In this document: positions 26,550 through 33,773 of the stretch, piece after piece | Numbering within the stretch: position 1 is the stretch's first letter | How the letters are laid out: every line of letters begins with the position of its first letter | From: Meridianimarinicoccus aquatilis | GTDB taxonomy: Bacteria; Pseudomonadota; Alphaproteobacteria; Rhodobacterales; Rhodobacteraceae | DNA length: 64,000 bases | Reading direction: 5' to 3' | Assembly (NCBI RefSeq): GCF_004358675.1 | Contig: NZ_SMZO01000010.1 | Span: forward strand, 1 to 64,000 | The notes under the pieces: generated by a model | Told to the model about the DNA's origin: nothing | The model's database searches: none | Seen by the model: only the letters and a program-made list of their open reading frames with translations | Made by a program: the position numbers and the translations under genes

Positions 26550-27074
26550 TCACGCAGTCCGGCGTTTGCGCAGCACGGCCAGCGCCGCAAGGCCCGTCAC
26601 AACAAGAGGCAAGCCCGCAGGTAGCGGAACAGGCGAACTGGGGGCTTCCGGCGCAGAGATCGTTGTGGAAAGAACCCCTGTTCCACCGGCGAAGCCAGAA
26701 TTGAACGACAGAGTAACGTCTACAACACCGCCCGCATTGGTCAGCGGCGCATCAAAGGCAAGATCCAGCACACTGGGCATCGCGTTGGTGAAGATCACTT
26801 GTGTCAGCCCACCCGAAGGCGCTGTAGTCAGACTGGTCAGGTCCCCATCAGTCCACGTTTCAAAGATGGGGAAAAAACCGCCGTCCGCAATCACAAAGTA
26901 TGCCGATGAAAGCGTCTGTGTATCCGAGTCGTAATCGAGTGACCCCGCAAACGCATCGAAACTGGGCAGGTATGCAAGCTCCAAAGTCCAGGTCAGTGCA
27001 GCAGCCGACCCTGCGGTTGCCATCAACGCCGCAGCACACGCCGCCGTATAAAACCGCTTTTTCAATGATCTCAT
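26550..27074 (-). CDS. Exported protein with VPLPA-CTERM sorting signal
   Basis: A 174-residue exported protein. An N-terminal signal peptide with basic residues (RSLKKRF) and a hydrophobic Ala-rich core ends near SAAALTW. A beta-rich domain without recognised homology follows. The C-terminus has the sorting module PVPLPAGLPL, a hydrophobic helix (VVTGLAALAV) and a basic tail (LRKRRTA), which is the VPLPA variant of PEP-CTERM. In Rhodobacteraceae such proteins are thought to be processed by an exosortase; none is in this window. The ATG at 27074 has GGGAGGG 5 bases upstream. Function unknown. Confidence 0.82.
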   Translation of the reverse strand: MRSLKKRFYTAACAAALMATAGSAAALTWTLELAYLPSFDAFAGSLDYDSDTQTLSSAYFVIADGGFFPIFETWTDGDLTSLTTAPSGGLTQVIFTNAMPSVLDLAFDAPLTNAGGVVDVTLSFNSGFAGGTGVLSTTISAPEAPSSPVPLPAGLPLVVTGLAALAVLRKRRTA

Positions 27075-27242
27075 GTCACCCTCCCAAGTTCCCATGCGTC
27101 ACATGACATTCATCACAATTAATGGACCTGTCAACGTCGGCATGTGCCGGACGATTAAGCAGAATTCTGATTCCCTTGAATTGAGCCGCGTTTCCGCTTG
27201 GTTACGGCTGGACGCCACCGCCCGAGCAAGTAGCCTTGGTGC

Positions 27243-27869
27243 ATGCCCGGTCATATGCCCACCCAAGATCCGATTGCCGTCGCTCATACCCCCCTTGAGG
27301 ATGCTCAGGGGCTCGGCATGGGGGTGCTGCTCTGCGGCCTTGGCATCACCCTGCTGAGCCATTTGGGGTTCATGACCGGCCAAACAGCCGGGATCGCCCT
27401 CATCCTGTCCTATGTGACCGGTTTCTCTTTTGGCTGGGTGTTCTTTGCGATCAACATCCCGTTTTACTGGCTGGCGCAAAAGCGGCTCGGGTGGGAATTC
27501 ACTTTGAAGTCTCTGGCATGCGTGACCGGATTGTCGCTTGTCACCGAATGGATGCCGCAGGGCCTGACGATCGAGTCGCTCAATCCACTGTTGGGCGTCG
27601 TGCTTTTCGGCTCGGTCACCGGGCTTGGTCTGCTCGCCGTGTTTCGCCACAAAGGCAGCCTTGGCGGGATCGGCGTCGTCGCCCTGATCGTGCAGGATCG
27701 GACAGGCTTTCGGGCGGGATATGTCCAACTGGCTGTAGATGTGTGCATTTTCTCTGTGGCGCTAGCGCTTTACGACTTGCGGGTGGTGCTGTACTCGCTG
27801 CTGGGGGCCGTGGTTTTGAACGGTGTAATTGCCTTCAACCACCGCCGAGACCGATACATCGCGCCCTAA
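27243..27869 (+). CDS. YitT-family integral membrane protein
   Basis: A 208-residue protein with five to six predicted TM helices and the YitT N-terminal pattern (GFMTGQTAGIALILSYVTG). Helices such as GWVFFAINIPFYWLA and GSLGGIGVVALIVQ follow. YitT proteins are multi-pass membrane proteins of unclear transport function, and the usual C-terminal DUF2179 domain is missing here. The start may be the ATG at 27243 or 27255. An SMR exporter gene follows 67 bp downstream on the same strand, so the two may be co-transcribed. Confidence 0.85.
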   Translation: MPGHMPTQDPIAVAHTPLEDAQGLGMGVLLCGLGITLLSHLGFMTGQTAGIALILSYVTGFSFGWVFFAINIPFYWLAQKRLGWEFTLKSLACVTGLSLVTEWMPQGLTIESLNPLLGVVLFGSVTGLGLLAVFRHKGSLGGIGVVALIVQDRTGFRAGYVQLAVDVCIFSVALALYDLRVVLYSLLGAVVLNGVIAFNHRRDRYIAP

Positions 27870-27936
27870 AAGTGCACCTCAGCAATGGCTGCCCGGTGCG
27901 ACGCACACAGTGCAGCGCAGCTTTGCGGAGAGTTTG

Positions 27937-28272
27937 ATGCCAATCCACTACGTTTATCTTGTCATTGCCATCTTGTTCGAAGTCACAGCAACATCGGCCC
28001 TACCCGCCTCGCAACAATTCACCCGGCTTTGGCCCAGCGTGATCGTTGTTGTTGGCTATTGCTTGTCGTTCTTCTTTTTGTCGATGACCTTGAAAGTGAT
28101 GCCTGTTGGGGTCGTCTATGCCTTGTGGTCCGGCCTTGGGATCGTGACGGTCGCCATCGTTGGGTACTTCGTTTATAATCAGAAACTTGATGTCCCAGCC
28201 GTATTGGGTATGGGACTGATCATCCTTGGTGTGCTGGTCATAAACCTGTTTTCCAGCACCACGGGCCACTAG
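27937..28272 (+). CDS. Small multidrug resistance (SMR) family transporter
   Basis: A 111-residue, four-helix membrane protein. The essential membrane glutamate is in helix 1 (YLVIAILFEVTATSAL), and the SMR signature GVVYALWSGLGIV is in helix 3. SMR proteins work as antiparallel dimers that exchange protons for cationic compounds (EmrE type) or guanidinium (Gdx type). No guanidine riboswitch is evident upstream, so the EmrE-like subgroup is somewhat more likely. The ATG at 27937 gives the normal family N-terminus; earlier starts overlap the YitT gene. Confidence 0.92.
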   Translation: MPIHYVYLVIAILFEVTATSALPASQQFTRLWPSVIVVVGYCLSFFFLSMTLKVMPVGVVYALWSGLGIVTVAIVGYFVYNQKLDVPAVLGMGLIILGVLVINLFSSTTGH

Positions 28273-28407
28273 GCGGGCATCCGCCGCATCCGTGCGCTGC
28301 ATGGCAGCATTTCTGCCACGCAGTAACGATACGAACAGATTTACCCTAGCCAAAAGCGCGCTTGCCCTTTAGGGCGCGTGCAACACACCCCATTAAGGCT
28401 ATAAGAC

Positions 28408-30228
28408 ATGGACCTGCGAAATATCGCAATCATTGCGCACGTTGACCACGGCAAGACAACGCTGGTGGACGAGCTGCTCAAGCAATCGGGCGCTTTCCGC
28501 GAAAATCAGGCCGTGGCCGAGCGTGCGATGGACAGTAACGACCTGGAACGCGAACGCGGCATCACAATTCTTGCCAAGGCGACAAGCCTTGAATGGAAAG
28601 ATACCCGCATCAACATCGTGGACACACCCGGACACGCCGATTTCGGGGGCGAAGTTGAACGCATCCTGAGCATGGTTGACGGCGTGGTTCTGCTAGTGGA
28701 CGCGGCCGAGGGCCCGATGCCCCAAACCAAGTTCGTAACCTCAAAAGCGCTGAAGCTGGGCTTGCGCCCTATCGTTGTGCTGAACAAAGTCGACAAACCT
28801 GATGCCGAACCCGATCGTGCGCTGGACGAAGTGTTCGACCTGTTTGCATCGCTTGATGCCGATGATGACCAGCTTGATTTCCCCGTGCTCTACGCATCGG
28901 GCCGCTCGGGCTGGGCAGATACGGAACTTGACGGACCTCGCTCTAACCTTGATGCGCTCTACGATCTTGTGGTCAAGCATGTCCCTGCCCCAAAGGTTGT
29001 CGCGAACCGTGACAAGCCGTTCCAGATGCTGGCCACCACATTGGGCGCAGATCCGTTCCTTGGCCGCATTCTGACCGGACGCGTTGAAAGCGGTACTCTC
29101 AAGACAGGTGCAACCGTCAATGCGCTGTCGCGCGATGGCACACGGATCGAACAGTTCCGCATCTCGAAGATTCTTGCGTTCCGCGGCCTTGGCCAACAGG
29201 CGATCGACGTTGCCGAAGCTGGTGACATTGTTTCGTTGGCCGGTATGGCCAAGGCGACCGTGGCCGACACGATTGTCGATCCAAGCCTTGATGTTCCACT
29301 GCCCGCGCAGCCCATCGACCCGCCAACCATCACGGTGACGTTCGGGATCAATGACAGCCCGCTTGCCGGCCGCGATGGCAAAAAGGTGCAATCCCGCGTG
29401 ATCCGCGACCGTTTGATGAAGGAAGCTGAATCGAATGTCGCGATCAAAATCAGCGACACCCCCGGCGGTGAAGCCTTCGAAGTCGCCGGACGTGGTGAAT
29501 TGCAGATGGGCGTTCTGATCGAGAACATGCGCCGAGAAGGGTTCGAGCTGAGCATCAGCCGCCCACAGGTTTTGTTCCGCGATATTGACGGCCAGCAGCA
29601 CGAGCCGGTCGAAGAAGTCACTATCGACGTGGATGACGAATATTCCGGCGCGGTGATCGAGAAGCTGACCGGCCCCCGCAAGGGCAACCTTGTGGAAATG
29701 AAGCAATCCGGCGCGGGCAAGACACGCATCGTCGCGCAAGTCCCGTCACGCGGGTTGATCGGCTATCACGGTGAATTCCTGACCGACACACGCGGCACAG
29801 GCGTTTTGAACCGCGTGTTCCACGATTGGGCCCCCCATTGCGGACCGATTCCAGGCCGCCGCGCTGGCGTTCTGATCTCGATGGAAAATGGTACAGCCGT
29901 GCCTTACGCGCTGTTCAACCTCGAAGATCGCGGTCGCATGTTCATCGGCGCTCAGGCCCCCGTGTATGAGGGCATGATCATCGGCGAGCATTCGCGCGAA
30001 AACGATCTTGAGGTGAACCCGCTCAAGGGCAAGAAACTGACCAACGTACGGGCCTCGGGCACAGACGAAGCGGTTCGCCTGACCACCCCGATCACGATGA
30101 CACTGGAACAGGCCATCGCTTATATCGACGATGACGAACTTGTCGAAGTCACGCCAAACGCGATCCGTCTGCGCAAGCGGTTCCTTGATCCGCACGAACG
30201 CAAGCGTCAGTCCCGCGCTGCGGGCTGA
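28408..30228 (+). CDS. typA: Translational GTPase TypA/BipA
   Basis: A 606-residue ribosome-associated GTPase related to EF-G, involved in ribosome assembly and stress adaptation. G motifs are [15 protein letters not shown] (G1), the [10 protein letters not shown] switch region, [14 protein letters not shown] (G3) and [17 protein letters not shown] (G4). The BipA-specific C-terminal domain includes [16 protein letters not shown] and [16 protein letters not shown]. The length is normal. It is monocistronic, with a strong hairpin terminator directly after it. gapR lies convergent on the other side of that terminator. Confidence 0.97.
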   Translation: MDLRNIAIIAHVDHGKTTLVDELLKQSGAFRENQAVAERAMDSNDLERERGITILAKATSLEWKDTRINIVDTPGHADFGGEVERILSMVDGVVLLVDAAEGPMPQTKFVTSKALKLGLRPIVVLNKVDKPDAEPDRALDEVFDLFASLDADDDQLDFPVLYASGRSGWADTELDGPRSNLDALYDLVVKHVPAPKVVANRDKPFQMLATTLGADPFLGRILTGRVESGTLKTGATVNALSRDGTRIEQFRISKILAFRGLGQQAIDVAEAGDIVSLAGMAKATVADTIVDPSLDVPLPAQPIDPPTITVTFGINDSPLAGRDGKKVQSRVIRDRLMKEAESNVAIKISDTPGGEAFEVAGRGELQMGVLIENMRREGFELSISRPQVLFRDIDGQQHEPVEEVTIDVDDEYSGAVIEKLTGPRKGNLVEMKQSGAGKTRIVAQVPSRGLIGYHGEFLTDTRGTGVLNRVFHDWAPHCGPIPGRRAGVLISMENGTAVPYALFNLEDRGRMFIGAQAPVYEGMIIGEHSRENDLEVNPLKGKKLTNVRASGTDEAVRLTTPITMTLEQAIAYIDDDELVEVTPNAIRLRKRFLDPHERKRQSRAAG

Positions 30229-30245
30229 ACCACCACAGACGAAAC

Positions 30246-30283
30246 AAAAAAGCGCGCAAGGGGTAACCTTTGCGCGCTTTTTT
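30246..30283. terminator. Bidirectional rho-independent terminator between typA and gapR
   Basis: AGCGCGCAA pairs with TTGCGCGCT, flanked by an A run on the left and a T run on the right, so it can end transcripts from both convergent genes. Confidence 0.9.
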
Positions 30284-30308
30284 ATTGTCGAAAAAGTCGA
30301 AGCAAAGC

Positions 30309-30575
30309 TCAGAGCATGCCAAGAGCTTCTTTATACATGTCCAGAACGGCCTCTTCTTCGGCGATGTCATCCTTGTCGCGTTTGCGCAGGGCGATGACTT
30401 TGCGCATCACCTTGGTATCGTAGCCGCGCCCTTTTGCTTCGGCCATTACCTCTTTTTGCTGATCCGCAATCTCTTGCTTTTCTGCTTCAAGCCGTTCGAA
30501 CCTCTCGATGAACTGACGAAGCTCGTCTGCGGTCACGTTATAGACGCTGTTTGCGTCGGTATCTGTCATGCTCAT
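30309..30575 (-). CDS. gapR: GapR-type nucleoid-associated protein (DUF2312)
   Basis: An 88-residue, strongly helical protein with the sequence pattern of the DUF2312 family: ADELRQFIERFERLEAEK, QKEVMAEAKGRGYDTKVM and VIALRKRDKDD. In Caulobacter, GapR encircles overtwisted AT-rich DNA and supports topoisomerases during replication. The basic residues in the middle helices are the expected DNA contacts. The ATG at 30575 is preceded by GGGGG at good spacing; an ATG two codons on is possible. It is convergent with typA across a shared terminator. Confidence 0.92.
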   Translation of the reverse strand: MSMTDTDANSVYNVTADELRQFIERFERLEAEKQEIADQQKEVMAEAKGRGYDTKVMRKVIALRKRDKDDIAEEEAVLDMYKEALGML

Positions 30576-30693
30576 GGAAACCCCCTGACTGGCGTGCAGC
30601 GGGGTCTATCCGGGGCCGTGCGCCCCCGCAAGGGGACAGCGCCCTTGCGCCCCGCCCTTCCCCGGTTTACCTGCCCCGCAAAGGGGACACAGC

Positions 30694-30909
30694 ATGGACA
30701 TACTGATCTGGATTGGGGCTGCGATTTCGCTGGCCGGGCTTGGCGGGATTATCGCCTGCATCATCATGACGGCACGCGCGCGCAAGGCAGGGCTGGACGA
30801 TGCATCCCTGCGGGCACGGCTGAAAACCATGGTTGTTTACAATCTGGGGGCACTAATGGTGTCGTCCATCGGTCTGATGTGCGTCGTGGTCGGCATCCTT
30901 CTGGGCTGA
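30694..30909 (+). CDS. Small membrane protein, two TM helices
   Basis: A 71-residue hydrophobic protein with helices at about 3-26 and 47-69, joined by a basic cytoplasmic loop (ARARKAGLDD ... ARLKT). I do not recognise a family. The ATG at 30694 follows AAAGGGGACA, a plausible ribosome site. An almost identical sequence (CCCCGCAAGGGGACAGC) occurs about 50 bases upstream, near 30625. It stands alone between gapR and a small minus-strand gene. Confidence 0.6.
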   Translation: MDILIWIGAAISLAGLGGIIACIIMTARARKAGLDDASLRARLKTMVVYNLGALMVSSIGLMCVVVGILLG

Positions 30910-30937
30910 CGCGCAAGGCGCAGCCCAGATCCGATCG

Positions 30938-31150
30938 TCAAACCGGTAGATTATCGTGAAACGCTTCGAGGATCTCGGCCTCTAGTTCGTCAACTGCCAT
31001 ACGCAGGTCAGTCGGCACCGCATCATGATGGCGTTTCAAATCCTCAATCAGGATTTGCACTGCGTCGTGCAGGCCTTCGATATCGTTATGCGGCCCAGCA
31101 AGACGGGTCCGGATGTGCTCCATTCGGCTGGTAAGCTGTTGTGTCGGCAT
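30938..31150 (-). CDS. Small helical protein of unknown function
   Basis: A 70-residue, acidic, mostly helical protein with several heptad-like stretches (EHIRTRLAG, LHDAVQILIEDLKRHH, VDELEAEILEAFHD) that suggest a coiled-coil or helical bundle. It has no TM segment and no signal peptide. The start at 31150 has GGGGGAGA just upstream on the minus strand, which supports real translation. I do not recognise the family. It is convergent with the small membrane gene, 28 bp away. Confidence 0.6.
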   Translation of the reverse strand: MPTQQLTSRMEHIRTRLAGPHNDIEGLHDAVQILIEDLKRHHDAVPTDLRMAVDELEAEILEAFHDNLPV

Positions 31151-31315
31151 GGTAGTTCTCCCCCTTTCATATGCGCCATCAAGCCTTGGGTGGCAGGGCG
31201 CAAACTGGCATCTAAGACCAGCAGCAACGCGTGTGTGACGCCGCTTTCAGAAAACTAGCACGAATTGCGATTCCGTTGTTTGATTCCCATCAAATTGCGG
31301 CAACCAATCGCCCAC

Positions 31316-31345
31316 TTGAATTACATTTAAAAATTGGCATATGAC
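31316..31345 (+). promoter_or_regulatory. Possible sigma-70 promoter for the YeeE/YedE genes
   Basis: TTGAAT at 31316 and TATGAC at 31340 are 18 bases apart in an AT-rich stretch, about 85 bases upstream of the first YeeE/YedE-like gene. Low-confidence match. Confidence 0.3.
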
Positions 31346-31428
31346 TTAGACGAGCGGTAGCGCAGACATGCTGGACAGAAATCAGAACCAGCGCTTTAAA
31401 AGCGCGTGTTTCGGTACAAGGACGAACA

Positions 31429-31857
31429 ATGCCCATCGACTGGATTTTCGGATTGATCGGCGGCCTGATGATCGGGCTGGCTGGTGCAGTTTTCTTACTG
31501 GCGAACGGCAAGGTTATGGGAGCCAGTGGGATCATCGGCGGCCTGATTGACGGCAGCGGCTCATCCAACCGCACGGAACGGATTGCCTTTCTAGCCGGTC
31601 TTATTGGTGTGCCGACGGTGATCGCCCTTGTCTTTGGGTTCACGCCTGAAAGCGATGTGACAACGAACCCCCTTCTTTTGGTCATAGCGGGCCTGTTGGT
31701 TGGTGTCGGAACACGCATTGCCAATGGGTGTACCTCTGGTCACGGCGTTTGCGGTATATCGCGGCTGTCGCTCCGCGGGATTGTGGCAACCTGCTTCTAT
31801 ATCGGCGCGGGTGGTTTGACGGTCGTTCTGTTTCGCCATGTCTTGGGAGTTATCTGA
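31429..31857 (+). CDS. YeeE/YedE (sulfur transport) family protein, first half
   Basis: A 142-residue membrane protein with about four helices and the YeeE/YedE cysteine motif RIANGCTSGHGVCGISR near residue 100. Such proteins, exemplified by the thiosulfate transporter TsuA, carry thiosulfate or other sulfur species across the inner membrane. Here the transporter is split into two short genes, this one and the next, which overlap by one base (TGATG). The partner DUF442 protein downstream recalls the pmpAB-blh genes of the BigR sulfide-detoxification operon in rhizobia and Xylella. The transported sulfur species is inferred. Confidence 0.87.
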   Translation: MPIDWIFGLIGGLMIGLAGAVFLLANGKVMGASGIIGGLIDGSGSSNRTERIAFLAGLIGVPTVIALVFGFTPESDVTTNPLLLVIAGLLVGVGTRIANGCTSGHGVCGISRLSLRGIVATCFYIGAGGLTVVLFRHVLGVI

Positions 31858-32288
31858 TGCGCAATCTGTTTGCAGCACTGTCCGGCGGTTTGTTCGGAGC
31901 CGGGCTTATGGTCTCTGGAATGACGGACACCCGTAAAGTTCAGGGGTGGCTTGATATCTTCGGCGATTGGGACCCCACGCTGGCCTTTGTAATGGGCGGC
32001 GCGATCCTACCGATGGCTGTGGCATGGCAACTGACGCGCGGCCGTACGCCTGTCTTGGGGGGAAATTTCCCGACACCGCCCGAACAGCGCCTTGGCCATA
32101 ACCTCATATTGGGTTCAGTTCTGTTCGGCATGGGATGGGGGCTTGTCGGTCTCTGCCCCGGCCCTGCAATCACATCGCTCAGCTTTGGTGGTCCGTCAGT
32201 GTGGGTGTTTACCGTGGCAATGCTTGGCGGAATGTTGCTTGCACCGTCAGTAAGGATACGTCTGGACCTGCTTGCCCGGCCGACGTAA
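31857..32288 (+). CDS. YeeE/YedE-like protein, second half (DUF6691)
   Basis: A 143-residue membrane protein with about four helices. ALSGGLFGAGLMVSGMTD and the cysteine-containing motif WGLVGLCPGPAITSL are characteristic of the second (PmpB/DUF6691) half of split YeeE transporters. The ATG at 31857 overlaps the preceding stop, showing coupled translation; earlier in-frame starts lie inside the first gene. The two halves probably assemble into one transporter, with the two cysteine motifs facing each other along the sulfur pathway. Confidence 0.87.
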   Translation: MRNLFAALSGGLFGAGLMVSGMTDTRKVQGWLDIFGDWDPTLAFVMGGAILPMAVAWQLTRGRTPVLGGNFPTPPEQRLGHNLILGSVLFGMGWGLVGLCPGPAITSLSFGGPSVWVFTVAMLGGMLLAPSVRIRLDLLARPT

Positions 32289-32297
32289 AACGCTGGT

Positions 32298-32723
32298 ATG
32301 GATATCAGACAACTTTCCCCCGACTACGCCGTATCACCGCAGATTGACCCCACTGATGCGGGGGAAATCGCCGCTGCCGGATATACGACGGTGATCTGCA
32401 ACCGCCCGGATGCAGAGATCCCCGGCAATTTACAAGCTGATGTCATGCGATCCGCAGTTGAACAGGCAGGACTGACATTTGTGGTCAATCCTGTGGTGCC
32501 GGGCGGTATGGGACCAGCGACCCTCGACGCACAGGCACAAGCCATCTCGGCCGCCACTGGTCCGGTTCTGGCGTATTGTGCTTCTGGCAATCGGTCCGCG
32601 ATTGTCTGGTCATTGCTGAACGCAGGCAGCATTGGGGTTGATGGCGTGCTTGCCGCGACCCGTGCTGCTGGATATGATCACAGCCCGTTCCGCGCTCAAT
32701 TCGAAATGATGACAAAGGGCTGA
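32298..32723 (+). CDS. TIGR01244/DUF442 family protein (Blh N-terminal domain-like)
   Basis: A 141-residue rhodanese/tyrosine-phosphatase-like protein. The active loop is YCASGNRSAIVW, with Cys in a CX4R arrangement as in DUF442. The N-terminus (QLSPDYAVSPQI) and TVICNRPDAE fit TIGR01244. In sulfide-responsive operons this domain is fused to an ETHE1-like persulfide dioxygenase (Blh); here it stands alone, and no dioxygenase gene is near. A role in sulfur transfer or persulfide handling with the adjacent YeeE pair is likely but inferred. It starts 9 bp after the second YeeE gene. Confidence 0.88.
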   Translation: MDIRQLSPDYAVSPQIDPTDAGEIAAAGYTTVICNRPDAEIPGNLQADVMRSAVEQAGLTFVVNPVVPGGMGPATLDAQAQAISAATGPVLAYCASGNRSAIVWSLLNAGSIGVDGVLAATRAAGYDHSPFRAQFEMMTKG

Positions 32724-32735
32724 AGCCAGACGGGT

Positions 32736-33695
32736 TCAGCCGCCACCGCCCTGATCCTCTGGTAGCGTTGCAAGTGCGTTGGTTTCCGGCAATTCTTCGC
32801 GCTTGGCTTTTGCAGCGCTTGCGCCATTCTTGTCTGCAATCAACTTCACGGCCCGATTGCCGCGTGACTGACCAAGTTTCGCACGGCCGACCACCCGGCC
32901 ATCACACCCGTGAAGCACGACATTGGCTAATGAATCGCGCGGCAGTGTCAGCACCATTCCCGGTTCCAAGGCTGTCATCTCTGAGATCGGCATGCGAATG
33001 CGGTGAAGTACGGCTTCAAGTTCAGCAGTCGCTGACCGAAGTGTTTTGCCCATTGCTTCGGCAAAGGCAGCGCGCTGAACGGTTTCGGGGGAAACCTCTT
33101 CGCCCCCGGTGCGTGGCAACAGGATCACCAAGGACCCGCTTCGCAAGCCGCCACAGATATCCACTTCCATAGACAGTGCGCGGTACACGACATCCGGTAA
33201 GACATGCGGTAGCCGCGCTGGATCGCTGACGCGGTCGCGCGGTTGAAACCCTCTTGCCCAATCTTCGGCGGGATGGCCGGCCAGACGCAACACAAAGGTA
33301 TCCAACACACACCCCAGAACCCTGCGAACCAAAAGCGCATCTGTCTGTGTTGGCCGCCGCGTGGCAATATCTGAGCCTGTTACCTTGCCCGTCGTCATTG
33401 CCTGTACCAGAGCCGCAAGCAGACTTGGATCAACACAGATCAATCCACGGGTGCGCCCATGGCCTTGCAACACGACCCACAATCCGCCCTCTGGAAGAAC
33501 ATCTTCCATCCCGCGCAAGGTCACGCGCAGATCGGCTACCTGCCCACCGACCAAATTCGCCTTCACAATGTCCTGCGCCGCCTTGGACAGCGCAAGACGC
33601 ATTGCGCCAAAGGGCGATACGACGCCGTGATCCGGCGGCGTACGCTCGGCACCAGCCATGCGTTGCAGAATAGAGGAAGAGGTTGCTGTCATCAA
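32736..33695 (-). CDS. FliM/FliN-family (SpoA domain) protein, orphan
   Basis: A 319-residue protein. The central region resembles the FliM middle domain, and a C-terminal SpoA/FliN domain covers about residues 240-295 (HRIRMPISEMTALEPGMVLT, then VVGRAKLGQSRGNRAVKL). A Lys/Glu-rich tail ends the protein. SpoA domains build the flagellar C-ring switch or type III secretion sorting platforms. No other flagellar gene is in the window. The FliM N-terminal CheY-binding motif is not evident. It lies 78 bp downstream of a histidine kinase gene on the same strand. Confidence 0.82.
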   Translation of the reverse strand: MMTATSSSILQRMAGAERTPPDHGVVSPFGAMRLALSKAAQDIVKANLVGGQVADLRVTLRGMEDVLPEGGLWVVLQGHGRTRGLICVDPSLLAALVQAMTTGKVTGSDIATRRPTQTDALLVRRVLGCVLDTFVLRLAGHPAEDWARGFQPRDRVSDPARLPHVLPDVVYRALSMEVDICGGLRSGSLVILLPRTGGEEVSPETVQRAAFAEAMGKTLRSATAELEAVLHRIRMPISEMTALEPGMVLTLPRDSLANVVLHGCDGRVVGRAKLGQSRGNRAVKLIADKNGASAAKAKREELPETNALATLPEDQGGGG

Positions 33696-33773
33696 AAAGG
33701 GCTCGCAGAGACGTTCTGCAACACCCTGCCCCAGGGACCCTTACCAAATGCTGAAAATGCACGCGCAGAGGCG

